This document shows, piece after piece, positions 1 to 8,956 of a DNA stretch of 64,000 nt. The stretch comes from Bordetella genomosp. 8. Its GTDB lineage: Bacteria > Pseudomonadota > Gammaproteobacteria > Burkholderiales > Burkholderiaceae_B. Both the position numbers and the translations under genes were made by a program. The notes under the pieces are model-generated. The model was not told the origin of the DNA, did no database searches, and was given only the letters and a program-made list of their open reading frames with translations. The stretch covers positions 1,860,001 through 1,924,000 of the forward strand of contig NZ_CP021108.1 of assembly GCF_002119685.1 (NCBI RefSeq), read 5' to 3'. Position 1 is the stretch's first letter. Every line of letters begins with the position of its first letter.

Positions 1-112
1 GATAGATGCCCGTAAAATCGACCGCGTCGCAAGATGCATAACGTCAGCGACCGCCCGCGCCGCCGATAGGGGGGCCGGGCAGGTACTTAATCCCTATTCT
101 GGAGCTGGAGCG

Positions 113-811
113 ATGGACAAGGTTTACGCGAGCGCCGCGGAGGCGCTGGCCGGCGTCGTCAAGGACGGCCAATTGATCGCCGTTGGGGGCTTCGGCCTGT
201 GCGGGATTCCTGAAGCGCTGATCGCCGCCCTGCGCGATACCGGCGTCAAGAACCTGACATGCATCAGCAACAACGCCGGCGTCGACGGTTTCGGGCTGGG
301 CCAGTTGCTGGCCACCCGGCAGATCCGCAAGATGATTGCTTCCTACGTGGGAGAAAACAAGGAATTCGAACGCCAGTACCTGGCGGGCGAACTGGAGCTG
401 GAATTCACGCCCCAGGGCACGCTGGCCGAAAAGCTGCGCGCGGGCGGCGCCGGCATCCCGGCCTTCTACACGCGTACCGGGGTGGGCACGCTGGTGGCCG
501 AAGGCAAGGAAACGCGCGAATTCGACGGCCAGACCTACATCATGGAACGTGCGCTGGTGCCCGATGTATCGCTGGTCAAGGCCTACGCGGCCGATCGCAC
601 CGGCAACCTGATCTTCCGCAAGACGGCGCGCAACTTCAATCCCAACGTGGCGATGGCCGGCAAGGTCACCATCGTCGAAGTGGAAAAGCTGCTGAATACC
701 GGCGATATCGATCCGGACCAGGTGCACCTGCCCGGCATCTTCGTACATCGCATCGTGGTCAACGCCAATCCGGAAAAGCGCATCGAGCAGCGCACCGTCC
801 GCACCGCTTGA
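113..811 (+). CDS. scoA: 3-oxoacid CoA-transferase subunit A
   Basis: This 232-aa protein is the alpha subunit of a class I CoA-transferase. The pair moves CoA from succinyl-CoA to a 3-oxoacid such as acetoacetate, in ketone-body or aromatic-acid breakdown in the cytoplasm. The N-terminal glycine-rich stretch VGGFGLCGIPEAL (about residues 24-36) and NNAGVDGFGLGQLL are typical of SCOT/PcaI/AtoD alpha subunits, and the length is normal. The start follows a purine-rich GGAGCTGGAGCG. The beta subunit begins 12 bp after the stop, so the two are co-transcribed. The exact substrate (acetoacetate or 3-oxoadipate) cannot be fixed from sequence; the scoA name is the likelier choice. Confidence 0.9.
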   Translation: MDKVYASAAEALAGVVKDGQLIAVGGFGLCGIPEALIAALRDTGVKNLTCISNNAGVDGFGLGQLLATRQIRKMIASYVGENKEFERQYLAGELELEFTPQGTLAEKLRAGGAGIPAFYTRTGVGTLVAEGKETREFDGQTYIMERALVPDVSLVKAYAADRTGNLIFRKTARNFNPNVAMAGKVTIVEVEKLLNTGDIDPDQVHLPGIFVHRIVVNANPEKRIEQRTVRTA

Positions 812-823
812 GGAGAATGAATC

Positions 824-1486
824 ATGGCATGGACTCGTGACGAAATGGCCGCGCGCGCGGCCCGCGAACTGCAGGACGGTTTCTATGTGAACCTGGGCAT
901 CGGCATGCCGACCCTGGTCGCCAATCATGTGCCGCCGGGCATCGAAGTCTGGCTGCAGTCCGAGAACGGCTTGCTCGGCATCGGGCCCTTCCCGACCGAC
1001 GAGCAGGTCGACGCCGACCTGATCAACGCCGGCAAGCAGACGGTGACGACGCTGCCGGGATCGTCGATTTTTTCCTCGGCCGACTCCTTCGGCATGATCC
1101 GCGGCGGCAAGATCAACCTGGCCATCCTGGGCGCCATGCAGGTGTCCGAGAAAGGCGACCTGGCCAACTGGATGATCCCGGGCAAGATGGTCAAGGGCAT
1201 GGGCGGGGCCATGGACCTGGTCGCCGGGGTGGGGCGCGTGGTGGTGCTGATGGATCACGTGGCGCGCAAGAAGGACGGCACCGAAGACTTCAAGCTGCTG
1301 CCCGAATGCACGCTGCCGCTGACGGGCGTCGGCGTGGTCGACCTGATCATCACCGACCTGGGGGTGCTGGAAGTCGGCCCCAGGGGCCTGAAGCTGGTCG
1401 AGCTGGCGCCCGGGGTGTCGGTGGAGGAAATCAAGGCCAAGACGCCGGCCGCGCTGGATACCAGCGGGGTGAAGGCGGCGGCCTAG
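824..1486 (+). CDS. scoB: 3-oxoacid CoA-transferase subunit B
   Basis: This 220-aa beta subunit carries the catalytic glutamate of class I CoA-transferases in the SENGLLG motif (Glu47), which forms the glutamyl-CoA thioester intermediate. [13 protein letters not shown] near residue 25 and [10 protein letters not shown] further on are also family signatures. AGGAG lies 8 bp before the ATG. The gene directly follows the alpha subunit and is the last of the operon; a strong terminator follows about 80 bp downstream. No third gene such as a thiolase accompanies the pair here, so the physiological substrate remains open. Confidence 0.9.
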   Translation: MAWTRDEMAARAARELQDGFYVNLGIGMPTLVANHVPPGIEVWLQSENGLLGIGPFPTDEQVDADLINAGKQTVTTLPGSSIFSSADSFGMIRGGKINLAILGAMQVSEKGDLANWMIPGKMVKGMGGAMDLVAGVGRVVVLMDHVARKKDGTEDFKLLPECTLPLTGVGVVDLIITDLGVLEVGPRGLKLVELAPGVSVEEIKAKTPAALDTSGVKAAA

Positions 1487-1565
1487 CGCGGCGGCCCGGC
1501 CAGCGCGGTCCGGGCGGCGCCGTCCGGGCGGGCGACCTGCCCCTGGGCTGCGCGCGGCGACGGAA

Positions 1566-1593
1566 AACGGTCCCTTCCGGGGCCGTTTTTTTT
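1566..1593 (+). terminator. Rho-independent terminator after scoB
   Basis: A 9-bp stem (AACGGTCCC against GGGGCCGTT, one G-U pair) with a TTCC loop is followed by eight T residues. It lies 80 bp after the scoB stop and before the ybhP-like gene, so it ends the CoA-transferase transcript. Confidence 0.9.
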
Positions 1594-1658
1594 GCCCTTG
1601 CCTATTGTCGGGCACGCTATTTGCCTACGGGGAACACCCAATTCGACCGTGGGACGGT

Positions 1659-2423
1659 ATGTCTGTTGCGAATGCCCCGCTCGCCCTGAAAGTCCTGACC
1701 GTGAACACCCATAAGGGCTTCACCTTCTTCAATCGCAAATTCATCCTGCCGGAGTTGCGTGACGCCGTCCGGGCGGTCGCGCCGGACCTGGTGTTCCTGC
1801 AGGAGGTGCTGGGCGCGCATGAGGCACATGCCGCGCGCTTCAAGGGCTGGCCGGAAACCTCGCAATACGAGTTTCTGGCGGACAGCATCTGGAAGGACTT
1901 CGCCTACGGCCGGAACGCGGTGTATCCGCATGGCCATCACGGCAACGCGGTCCTGTCCAAATTTCCGATCGTGCATTACGAAAACATGGATGTCTCCGTT
2001 GGCAATCACGAAAAGCGCGGGCTGCTGCATTGCGTGATCCAGCCGCCCGACCGTGAGCACCGGCTGCATGCGATCTGCGTGCATCTGGGCCTGCAGGAAA
2101 AGCACAGGCAGCAGCAGCTGGATCTGCTGTGCGAGCGTGTGGATCGGCATACCGCGGATGGCGAGCCGGTGGTCATCGCCGGCGACTTCAACGACTGGCG
2201 GCTGCGGGCGCATGGCAAGCTGAGCCGCTGCGCGGGATTGAAGGAAGTGTTCGTCGCCACGCAGGGCGTGGCCGCGCGTACCTTCCCCGCCCGCTGGCCC
2301 CTGCTGCGCCTGGACCGCATCTACGTACGCAACATGTCCCGCTTCCGCCCCCTGGCCCTCGCCACCCGTCCCTGGACGCATCTTTCCGATCACGCTCCCC
2401 TGGCCGCGGAGGTGGTGATATGA
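1659..2423 (+). CDS. ybhP: Endonuclease/exonuclease/phosphatase family protein (YbhP-like)
   Basis: A 254-aa protein of the DNase I-like metal-dependent hydrolase fold. Visible motifs are the N-terminal VNTHKG, FLQEV (metal-binding Glu), the catalytic GDFNDW and the C-terminal SDHAPL. The real substrate of YbhP proteins is unknown; a phospho-ester or lipid head group is plausible given its neighbours. It is followed by clsB and ybhN in the same order as the E. coli ybhP-clsB-ybhN operon, which supports orthology. An in-frame ATG at 1605 lies only about a dozen bases past the terminator T-tract; the ATG at 1659 gives the usual family N-terminus. Confidence 0.85.
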   Translation: MSVANAPLALKVLTVNTHKGFTFFNRKFILPELRDAVRAVAPDLVFLQEVLGAHEAHAARFKGWPETSQYEFLADSIWKDFAYGRNAVYPHGHHGNAVLSKFPIVHYENMDVSVGNHEKRGLLHCVIQPPDREHRLHAICVHLGLQEKHRQQQLDLLCERVDRHTADGEPVVIAGDFNDWRLRAHGKLSRCAGLKEVFVATQGVAARTFPARWPLLRLDRIYVRNMSRFRPLALATRPWTHLSDHAPLAAEVVI

Positions 2424-2436
2424 GGAGGATCTCGCC

Positions 2437-3666
2437 ATGAGCGCGCGGTGGATACCCGGCAACGCCTTCAAACTCCTGGAAAACGGCGAGGCCTACTACC
2501 CGCGGGTGTTCGAAGTCATCGAACAGGCGCAGGCCGAAGTCCAGGTGGAAACCTTCATCCTGTTCGACGACAAGGTCGGGCAGGGCCTGCGCCGCGTGCT
2601 GATCGCCGCCGCGCAGCGTGGGGTTCGCGTGAGCCTGCTGATCGACGGCTACGGCTCGGAAAGCCTGCCCGAGGAATTCCTGGGCGGCATGCTGCGCGCC
2701 GGCGTCAGCGTGCGCGTGTTCGACCCGCGCGCCCGGGTGTTCGGCTTGCGCACCAATGTATTCCGCCGCATGCACCGCAAGATCGTCGTGGTCGACGGCG
2801 AGACCGCCTTCATAGGCGGCATCAACTTTTCCGCCGACCACCTGGGCGACTTCGGCCCGCAGGCCAAGCAGGACTATGCGGTCGAGATACATGGTCCCAT
2901 CGTCACCGAAATCCATCGCTTCGCCCGCCGCACCATAGACCCGAAAAAGCGCAGCCGCTGGTGGCCGCGCCGGCTGCAGCGCAAGGCCGCCGAGCAGCAC
3001 GCCGGCAAGGCCGAGGCCATGTTCGTGGTGCGCGACAACGTTCGCCACCATACCGACATCGAACGGCACTATCGCGCCGCCATCCGCCTGGCCCAGCACG
3101 AGGTGACCATCGCCAACGCCTACTTCTTCCCCGGCTACCGCCTGCTGCGCGACCTGCGCAATGCCGCCCAGCGCGGGGTGCGCGTGCGCCTGATCCTGCA
3201 GGGCGAGCCCGACATGCCCATCGTCAAGGTGGCCGCCGGCATGCTCTACGACCACCTGACGGCGGCGGGTGTGCAGATCTACGAATACTGCCAGCGCCCG
3301 CTGCACGGCAAGGTGGCGTGCGTGGACGGCACCTGGGCCACGGTGGGATCGAGCAATCTGGATCCGCTCAGCCTGGCCCTGAACCTGGAAGCGAACGTCA
3401 TGATCCGCGATAAGGAGTTCGCATCCTTCCTGCGTGAGCGGCTGGAATGGCTGATCGAGAACCATTGCCGGCACCCCGAGCCCGCTCCCCCGGGCAGCCG
3501 CAAGCTGCGGCGACTGCTGTGGGGCATTTTCGTCTACCACTTCCTGCGACGCTTCCCTTCCTGGACCGGCTGGTTGCCCGCGCACAAACCCCGTCTACTT
3601 ACGGTGGCGCCGCCGCCGCCGATCGTTACCGAAGCAGAGGAAACGCATGAGCAGCGACCAGCTTAG
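2437..3666 (+). CDS. clsB: Cardiolipin synthase B
   Basis: A 409-aa phospholipase D superfamily enzyme that makes cardiolipin from phosphatidylglycerol and another phospholipid at the inner membrane. Both HKD motifs are intact: MHRKIVVVDG (His113, Lys115, Asp120) and LHGKVACVDG (His290, Lys292, Asp297), each followed by the GGIN or GSSN signature. There is no N-terminal transmembrane hairpin, which fits ClsB rather than ClsA. It starts 13 bp after the ybhP stop, with AGGAGG upstream, and its 3' end overlaps ybhN by 20 bp, indicating a translationally coupled operon. Confidence 0.92.
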   Translation: MSARWIPGNAFKLLENGEAYYPRVFEVIEQAQAEVQVETFILFDDKVGQGLRRVLIAAAQRGVRVSLLIDGYGSESLPEEFLGGMLRAGVSVRVFDPRARVFGLRTNVFRRMHRKIVVVDGETAFIGGINFSADHLGDFGPQAKQDYAVEIHGPIVTEIHRFARRTIDPKKRSRWWPRRLQRKAAEQHAGKAEAMFVVRDNVRHHTDIERHYRAAIRLAQHEVTIANAYFFPGYRLLRDLRNAAQRGVRVRLILQGEPDMPIVKVAAGMLYDHLTAAGVQIYEYCQRPLHGKVACVDGTWATVGSSNLDPLSLALNLEANVMIRDKEFASFLRERLEWLIENHCRHPEPAPPGSRKLRRLLWGIFVYHFLRRFPSWTGWLPAHKPRLLTVAPPPPIVTEAEETHEQRPA

Positions 3667-4657
3667 CGCCGCGGCCCCGCGCCAGGGCGGCTTCATCCAG
3701 GGGCTGCGCGCCCGTTGGCCCCTCCTGCGCAAGATCATCTTCATCGCCTTCGCCTTGCTGGTGATCGGCCTGCTGGTGAACCTCGCCCGCGATGTGGAGT
3801 GGGACAAGGTGATGGAAGCGGTGCAGGCCAATACCTGGCCCGTCCTGCTGCGCGCGTGCGGCGTGGCTGTCGCGAGCTACCTGATCTATGCCTGCTTCGA
3901 CCTCCTCGCGATTCCCTACCTGGGCCACCGGATTCCCCCGATCCGGGTGATGGCGGTGGGTATCGTCGCCTATGCCTTCAACCTGAACATGGGGTCGCTG
4001 ATCGGCAGCGTGGGCTTCCGTTTCCGGCTGTACCTGAAGATGGGATTGCAGGCCGCGGAAATCACCCGCATCGTCGGGCTGAGCCTGACCACCAACTGGC
4101 TGGGCTATTTCTGGGTGGCCGGCGGCCTGTTCGCCTGGGGCGTCCTGCCGATTCCCGACAACTGGAACATCGGGGCAGGGGCACTGCGCGTGATCGGGGC
4201 GGCCATGGTGCTCGCCGCCGTGGCGTATGTGGCGCTATGCGCATGGTCGCGGCGCCGGTCCTGGACCGTACGCGGGCACGAGATCTTCCTGCCCTCCGGC
4301 AAGATCGCGGTGGCGCAGAGCGTGCTGGGCAGCGCCTGCTGGATGTCGATCGGCATGGTGGTCTGGACCCTGATGCGGCACGACGTGTCCTATGCCCTGG
4401 TGCTGGGCGTGCTGCTGCTGAGCGGAATCGCCGGCGCCGTGACTCATATCCCCGGCGGCCTGGGCGTGGTGGAAGCCGTGTTCGTCGCCATGCTGTCCGG
4501 GCAGGTCCCGCACTACGAAATCCTGGGCACGCTACTCACCTACCGGGCGGTGTATTACCTGGGGCCCTTCGCCATCGCGGCGGTGCTTTATTTCATCCTG
4601 GAAGCGGGCATACGAAAGGGGGCGGACCTGCCCCCGGCGCCCGAGTCGGCGCGCTAG
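3647..4657 (+). CDS. ybhN: Lysylphosphatidylglycerol synthase-type flippase domain protein (YbhN-like)
   Basis: A 336-aa integral membrane protein of the UPF0104/LPG-synthase transmembrane family. About eight hydrophobic segments are visible, the first at about residues 28-46. Family signatures include FNLNMGSLIGSVGFRFRLY and, near the C terminus, THIPGGLGVVEAVF. It has only the membrane domain, without the cytosolic aminoacyl-transferase domain of MprF, so lipid transport or modification is inferred rather than lysine transfer. It overlaps clsB by 20 bp and closes the ybhP-clsB-ybhN operon. Confidence 0.85.
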   Translation: MSSDQLSAAAPRQGGFIQGLRARWPLLRKIIFIAFALLVIGLLVNLARDVEWDKVMEAVQANTWPVLLRACGVAVASYLIYACFDLLAIPYLGHRIPPIRVMAVGIVAYAFNLNMGSLIGSVGFRFRLYLKMGLQAAEITRIVGLSLTTNWLGYFWVAGGLFAWGVLPIPDNWNIGAGALRVIGAAMVLAAVAYVALCAWSRRRSWTVRGHEIFLPSGKIAVAQSVLGSACWMSIGMVVWTLMRHDVSYALVLGVLLLSGIAGAVTHIPGGLGVVEAVFVAMLSGQVPHYEILGTLLTYRAVYYLGPFAIAAVLYFILEAGIRKGADLPPAPESAR

Positions 4658-5015
4658 CGGCGGGCCGGCGGGCCGCGGCCTCGCCGGCTTCTTCAAGGCC
4701 AACCTCAAGGCCAAATTCAGGGCCGGATCCAGGTCTAGGGATCCAGGACCTAGTCCCGGGCCGATTTCCCCACTCGAACTTCTGCCAGGCGGCGCCCCAC
4801 GGGTGCCGTCCTGGTTCATGCTGCACTGCGGCAGGGGTAAACCCGAGTGTGAAAATTTATTTTCATGAATAAAATAGCGGGCGAAATACATTTACATTTG
4901 CGTTCCTTCCACGGTCCCGTTTCTCCCGATCCGCATCCGCGCCCAGGCGCGCATCCCCCCCCACCACCACCACCGGCCGGGAAGGGTGCAGCCAGCCACG
5001 AACGCTCCCGCCCGC
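4658..5015. other. 358-bp intergenic region before the RpiR gene
   Basis: No gene is seen here. It holds a direct repeat of GGATCCAGG (4725-4733 and 4739-4747) within a partly self-complementary stretch. It then changes to an AT-rich patch at about 4848-4900, carrying the 16-bp palindrome listed separately and the likely promoter of the peptide cluster. No T-tract terminator for ybhN is obvious. Confidence 0.6.
4850..4865. promoter_or_regulatory. Palindromic operator, probably for the RpiR regulator
   Basis: The 16-bp sequence TGAAAATTTATTTTCA has perfect 7-bp arms around a TT centre, and it sits in the only AT-rich patch upstream of the regulator gene. A second overlapping symmetric element (TTCATGAA at its right edge) extends the patch. 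RpiR/MurR-family proteins usually bind AT-rich palindromes of about this size next to their own genes. Binding by the adjacent regulator is inferred. Confidence 0.6.
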
Positions 5016-5897
5016 ATGAACCAGCCCGCCGTCACCATTGCCGATCGCATCGCGAACGCGCAGCCCACGCTCAGCCCGACGCAGCATCGGCTGGCGGAGT
5101 ACGTGCTGGCGCATCAGTTCCGGGCGGCGACGATGACCATCGACGAGTTTGCCGCCGCCAACGGGGTGTCGGTCGCCACGGCCAACCGCTTTGCCCGCAC
5201 CTTGGGCCTGCCGGGGTATCCGCAGTTTCGCGCCGAGCTGGCGCGCGGCTTCGAGTCCGCCCTGGCGCCGGTGGAAAAGCTGCGGACGCGGCTGGCGCAT
5301 CCGGCCACCGCGGCGGAAGTCTTCGCCGCCTCGCTGCAGGAGGACGCGCGCAATGCGGAGCGTACGCTGCAGTCGCTGGACGCCGCCGCCTGCGAGCGGG
5401 CAGTGGACGCCGTCCTGGCCGCGCGGCGCATCTATATCGTCGGTTTCGGCGCCAGCGGCTTCCTGGCCGGGCTGATGCACCGTTCGCTGTTCATGCACTG
5501 CGACGTGGTCGAGTCCCTGGCAGGTCCGGGTGGCGTGTCCCAGGCCGCGCGCCGCCTGCCGCGGATGAAGTCGGACGACCTGATGGTCGTCATCGGCTTT
5601 CCCCGCTACGTCAATGACACCGTGACGTTGGCCGCCGCCGCCAAGGAGGCTGGCGTCCCCGTGCTGGCGCTGACGGACAAGCCAACCTCGCCATTGGCCC
5701 CGCTGGCCACCGTCGCGCTCTATGCGCAAGCCGAACGCCAACTGTTCGCAAATTCCGAGACGGCGGCGCTGGGCCTGATCGAAGCGCTGGCCGCCGCGGT
5801 GGCCTTCCGCGCCAAAGACTCGGTGGCCTCCGCGCTGGAGGCTACCCAATCCATCATGCCGTGGCTGCTCCACGGCTCAGGAGAAAGAAAGCGATGA
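5016..5897 (+). CDS. RpiR/MurR family transcriptional regulator
   Basis: A 293-aa regulator with an N-terminal HTH_6 DNA-binding domain (about residues 5-80, including TMTIDEFAAANGVSVATANRFARTLG) and a C-terminal SIS sugar-isomerase-like sensor domain (about 120-260, including IYIVGFGASGFLAGLMH). It heads the peptide-utilisation cluster and its stop overlaps the next start as ATGA, so it is co-transcribed with it. An in-frame GTG at 4986 would add 10 residues; neither start has a clear ribosome site. The likely effector is a breakdown product of the imported peptides, but nothing in the sequence shows which. Confidence 0.88.
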   Translation: MNQPAVTIADRIANAQPTLSPTQHRLAEYVLAHQFRAATMTIDEFAAANGVSVATANRFARTLGLPGYPQFRAELARGFESALAPVEKLRTRLAHPATAAEVFAASLQEDARNAERTLQSLDAAACERAVDAVLAARRIYIVGFGASGFLAGLMHRSLFMHCDVVESLAGPGGVSQAARRLPRMKSDDLMVVIGFPRYVNDTVTLAAAAKEAGVPVLALTDKPTSPLAPLATVALYAQAERQLFANSETAALGLIEALAAAVAFRAKDSVASALEATQSIMPWLLHGSGERKR

Positions 5898-6871
5898 TCC
5901 AACCCGTAGTGGCCATCCACGGCGGCGCCGGCACCATGTCGCGCGCGTCGATCTCGCCCGAGCAGGAGCGCGAGTACCTGGATGCCTTGAACCAGATCCT
6001 GGCCGCCGCCCAGGCCGTGCTGGCGCGCGGCGGCAGCGCCCTGGACGCGGTGACGGAAGCCGTCACGCGCCTGGAAGACTGTCCGCTGTTCAATGCCGGG
6101 CATGGCGCCGTCTACACCAGCGCCGGCACGCACGAGCTGGATGCGTCCATCATGGATGGCGCCACGCTGCGTTCCGGTGCGATCGCCAACGTGAACTGCG
6201 TGCGCAACCCCGTGCTGGCGGCGCGGTGCGTCATGGAGAACAGCAAGCACGTGTTCTTCGTTGGACAGGGGGCTGAGGCGTTCGCACGCGAACAGGGACT
6301 GGAAATCGTCGACCCGTCGTATTTCTCGACGCCGGCGCGCTACGAACAGCTGCTGCGCGTGCAGCGCGAACAGCCCGGCGCGGCGGTGCTGGACCATGAC
6401 GGACAAGCCATGGTGGCGGGCATGCAGCCCGCCGCGGCGCCCATCGATCCCGACCGCAAGTTCGGCACCGTGGGCGCCGTGGCCCTGGATGCGCAAGGCA
6501 ACCTGGCGGCCGCGACGTCCACCGGCGGTGTCACGAACAAGCAGGTGGGCCGCGTGGGCGATGCGCCGCTGATCGGCGCCGGCTGCTATGCCTCCAACGC
6601 GACCTGCGCGGTGTCGACGACCGGGACCGGCGAAATGTTCATCCGCATGGTGGCCTCCTACGACGTGGCCGCGCAGATGGAATACCGCGGCGCCACGCTG
6701 GAAGAAGCCGCCCATTCCGTCGTCCATGACAAGCTGCCGCGCATCGGCGGCAAGGGCGGCCTGATCGCGGTCGATGGCCAGGGCAATGTATCGCTGACCT
6801 TCAATACCGAAGGCATGTATCGCGGCCATGCCCGCGTGGGCGAAGCGCCGGTGGCCGCCATCTATCGATGA
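5894..6871 (+). CDS. iaaA: Isoaspartyl peptidase / L-asparaginase
   Basis: A 325-aa Ntn-hydrolase of the plant-type asparaginase family. It splits beta-aspartyl (isoaspartyl) dipeptides and asparagine after autoproteolysis into two subunits. The autocleavage site is FG-TVGAVALD, with the nucleophile Thr192; TSTGGVTNKQVGRVGDAP and TTGTGEMFIR complete the active-site signature. The start at 5894 follows GGAGAAAGAAAGCG and overlaps the regulator stop. It precedes gsiA, as in E. coli iaaA-gsiABCD. This suggests that isoaspartyl peptides are among the substrates of the transporter. Confidence 0.93.
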   Translation: MIQPVVAIHGGAGTMSRASISPEQEREYLDALNQILAAAQAVLARGGSALDAVTEAVTRLEDCPLFNAGHGAVYTSAGTHELDASIMDGATLRSGAIANVNCVRNPVLAARCVMENSKHVFFVGQGAEAFAREQGLEIVDPSYFSTPARYEQLLRVQREQPGAAVLDHDGQAMVAGMQPAAAPIDPDRKFGTVGAVALDAQGNLAAATSTGGVTNKQVGRVGDAPLIGAGCYASNATCAVSTTGTGEMFIRMVASYDVAAQMEYRGATLEEAAHSVVHDKLPRIGGKGGLIAVDGQGNVSLTFNTEGMYRGHARVGEAPVAAIYR

Positions 6872-6916
6872 CGCGGCGACGGGCGCAATGAGTGTAGTGA
6901 GTTTCAGGGGATGAAT

Positions 6917-8863
6917 ATGGCCGACAGCATGATGGACGCGCGGGCGACGACCCGCCGCGACGATCGGCCGGCAATGCCGGAAAACCGCGTGGTGCAGGTG
7001 CGGGACCTGACCGTGCGGTTCGCGACCGCGGAGCGTACCGTCGAAGCCGTGCGCGACCTGTCCTTCCATGTCGACCGGGGCGAAACCCTGGCCATCGTGG
7101 GCGAGTCGGGGTCGGGCAAGTCGGTGACCTCGCTGGCGCTGATGCGCCTGGTGGAGCACGGCGGCGGTCGCATCGCCCAGGGCAGCATCCTGCTGCGGCG
7201 CCGCGCGGGCCAGGTCATCGAACTGGCGGGCGCCAGCCAGCGCGAGATGCGCGGCGTGCGCGGCGCCGACATGGCGATGATTTTCCAGGAACCGATGACG
7301 TCGCTGAATCCGGTCTTCACCGCTGGCGACCAGATCGCGGAATCGATCCGCCTGCACCAGGGCAAGGATCGCGCCGCCTCGCGCGCCGAAGCGCTGCGCA
7401 TGCTGGAACAGGTTCGTATTCCGGAAGCGCGTTCGATCATGGATCGCTATCCGCACCAGTTGTCGGGCGGCATGCGCCAGCGGGTGATGATCGCGATGGC
7501 GCTGGCGTGCAAGCCGGCGCTGCTCATCGCCGATGAACCGACGACCGCACTGGACGTGACCATCCAGGCGCAGATCCTGCAGCTGATCCGCGCGCTGCAG
7601 GAAGAGATGCATATGGGCGTGGTGTTCATCACGCACGACATGGGCGTGGTGGCGGAGGTCGCCGACCGGGTGCTGGTGATGTACCGCGGCGACAAGGTGG
7701 AAGAGGGGCCGTCGACCGAAATCTTCGGCGCGCCGAAACACCGCTACACCCAGGCCCTGCTGTCGGCCGTGCCCCGGCTGGGTTCCATGCGCGGCACCGA
7801 CCTGCCGGAGCGCTTCGAGCTGGTGCGCATGGATGCCGGGTCGCCGATCGCCGCCGCCGATGCGGCCGCGGATGCGGCGGCCGATGCCGCGGCGGACGGT
7901 GACGCGCTGGCCGCCGACGCGACGGCCAGGGAACCCATCCTCAGCGTCCGCGACCTGGTCACGCGTTTCGATCTGCGTGGCGGCATCCTGAGCCGTGTGC
8001 GCGGCCGCGTGCACGCGGTGGAAAAGGTCAGCTTCGATCTTTATCCGGGAGAAACGCTGGCGCTGGTCGGCGAATCCGGCTGCGGCAAATCCACCACCGG
8101 ACGCTCGCTGCTGCGCCTGACCGAAAGCCAGGGCGGCAGCATCAAGCTGGAAGGCCGCGACATCGGCAAGCTCAAGGGCGCGGAACTGCAAGCCTTGCGC
8201 CGCGATATCCAGTTCGTGTTCCAGGATCCCTTCGCGTCGCTCGATCCGCGCGTCACGGTCGGCTTTTCCATCATGGAGCCGCTGCTGGTGCACGGCGTGG
8301 CCAGCGGCAAGGAAGCCGAACGCCGCGTGGCCGAACTGCTGGAGCGCGTCGGCCTGCCGGCGGCGATGGCGCAGCGCTACCCGCATGAATTTTCCGGTGG
8401 GCAGCGGCAGCGCGTCTGCATCGCGCGCGCGCTGGCGCTGAATCCCAAGGTGGTGATCGCCGACGAATCGGTGTCGGCTCTGGACGTATCCATCCAGGCG
8501 CAGATCGTCAATCTGCTGATCGACCTGCAGCGCGACCTGGGTGTGGCCTTCCTGTTCATCTCGCACGATATGGCGGTGGTCGAACGCATCAGCCACCGTG
8601 TGGCGGTCATGTACCTGGGCCAGATCGTCGAGATCGGGCCGCGCCGGGCGATTTTCGAGAACCCCCAGCACGCGTACACCAGGAAGCTGATGGCCGCCGT
8701 ACCGATCGCCGATCCGGCGCGGCGCCATCTGAAGCGCGCGCTGCTGACCGAAGAAATACCCAGCCCGATCCGCAGGCCCGGCGACGAGCCGGTGGTCGCG
8801 CCGCTGGTGAATGTCGGACCGGGACACTATGTGGCCCGGCACGCCGTGGGCGGCCGTTATTGA
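6917..8863 (+). CDS. gsiA: Dipeptide/glutathione-type ABC transporter, dual ATP-binding protein
   Basis: A 648-aa protein with two fused ABC ATPase domains that power peptide import from the cytoplasmic side. Domain 1 has [17 protein letters not shown] and [12 protein letters not shown]. Domain 2 has [17 protein letters not shown] and [12 protein letters not shown], and each is followed by an oligopeptide-type C-terminal extension. Between them lies an unusual alanine-aspartate linker (residues about 314-330) built of repeated AAAD units. The ATG at 6917 is preferred over the one at 6911 because the SD AGGGG ends directly against 6911 but is 6 bp from 6917. The fused ATPases are the GsiA arrangement. 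Confidence 0.9.
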   Translation: MADSMMDARATTRRDDRPAMPENRVVQVRDLTVRFATAERTVEAVRDLSFHVDRGETLAIVGESGSGKSVTSLALMRLVEHGGGRIAQGSILLRRRAGQVIELAGASQREMRGVRGADMAMIFQEPMTSLNPVFTAGDQIAESIRLHQGKDRAASRAEALRMLEQVRIPEARSIMDRYPHQLSGGMRQRVMIAMALACKPALLIADEPTTALDVTIQAQILQLIRALQEEMHMGVVFITHDMGVVAEVADRVLVMYRGDKVEEGPSTEIFGAPKHRYTQALLSAVPRLGSMRGTDLPERFELVRMDAGSPIAAADAAADAAADAAADGDALAADATAREPILSVRDLVTRFDLRGGILSRVRGRVHAVEKVSFDLYPGETLALVGESGCGKSTTGRSLLRLTESQGGSIKLEGRDIGKLKGAELQALRRDIQFVFQDPFASLDPRVTVGFSIMEPLLVHGVASGKEAERRVAELLERVGLPAAMAQRYPHEFSGGQRQRVCIARALALNPKVVIADESVSALDVSIQAQIVNLLIDLQRDLGVAFLFISHDMAVVERISHRVAVMYLGQIVEIGPRRAIFENPQHAYTRKLMAAVPIADPARRHLKRALLTEEIPSPIRRPGDEPVVAPLVNVGPGHYVARHAVGGRY

Positions 8864-8956
8864 GGCCGTCCAGCCGCTCGTCAAGCAGCATCGTTTTCCT
8901 CCGTTGTCGTTCGTTTTAGTCCACCCACTCTCCTTTCACCCTCAGGAGTGCATCAC

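Noticed and set aside
5720..8884. A 1054-aa open frame on the minus strand
   Set aside because: It is antisense to the RpiR end, iaaA and gsiA. The translation is His/Arg/Gln-rich with no domain, the typical mirror of G/C-ending codons in high-GC DNA.
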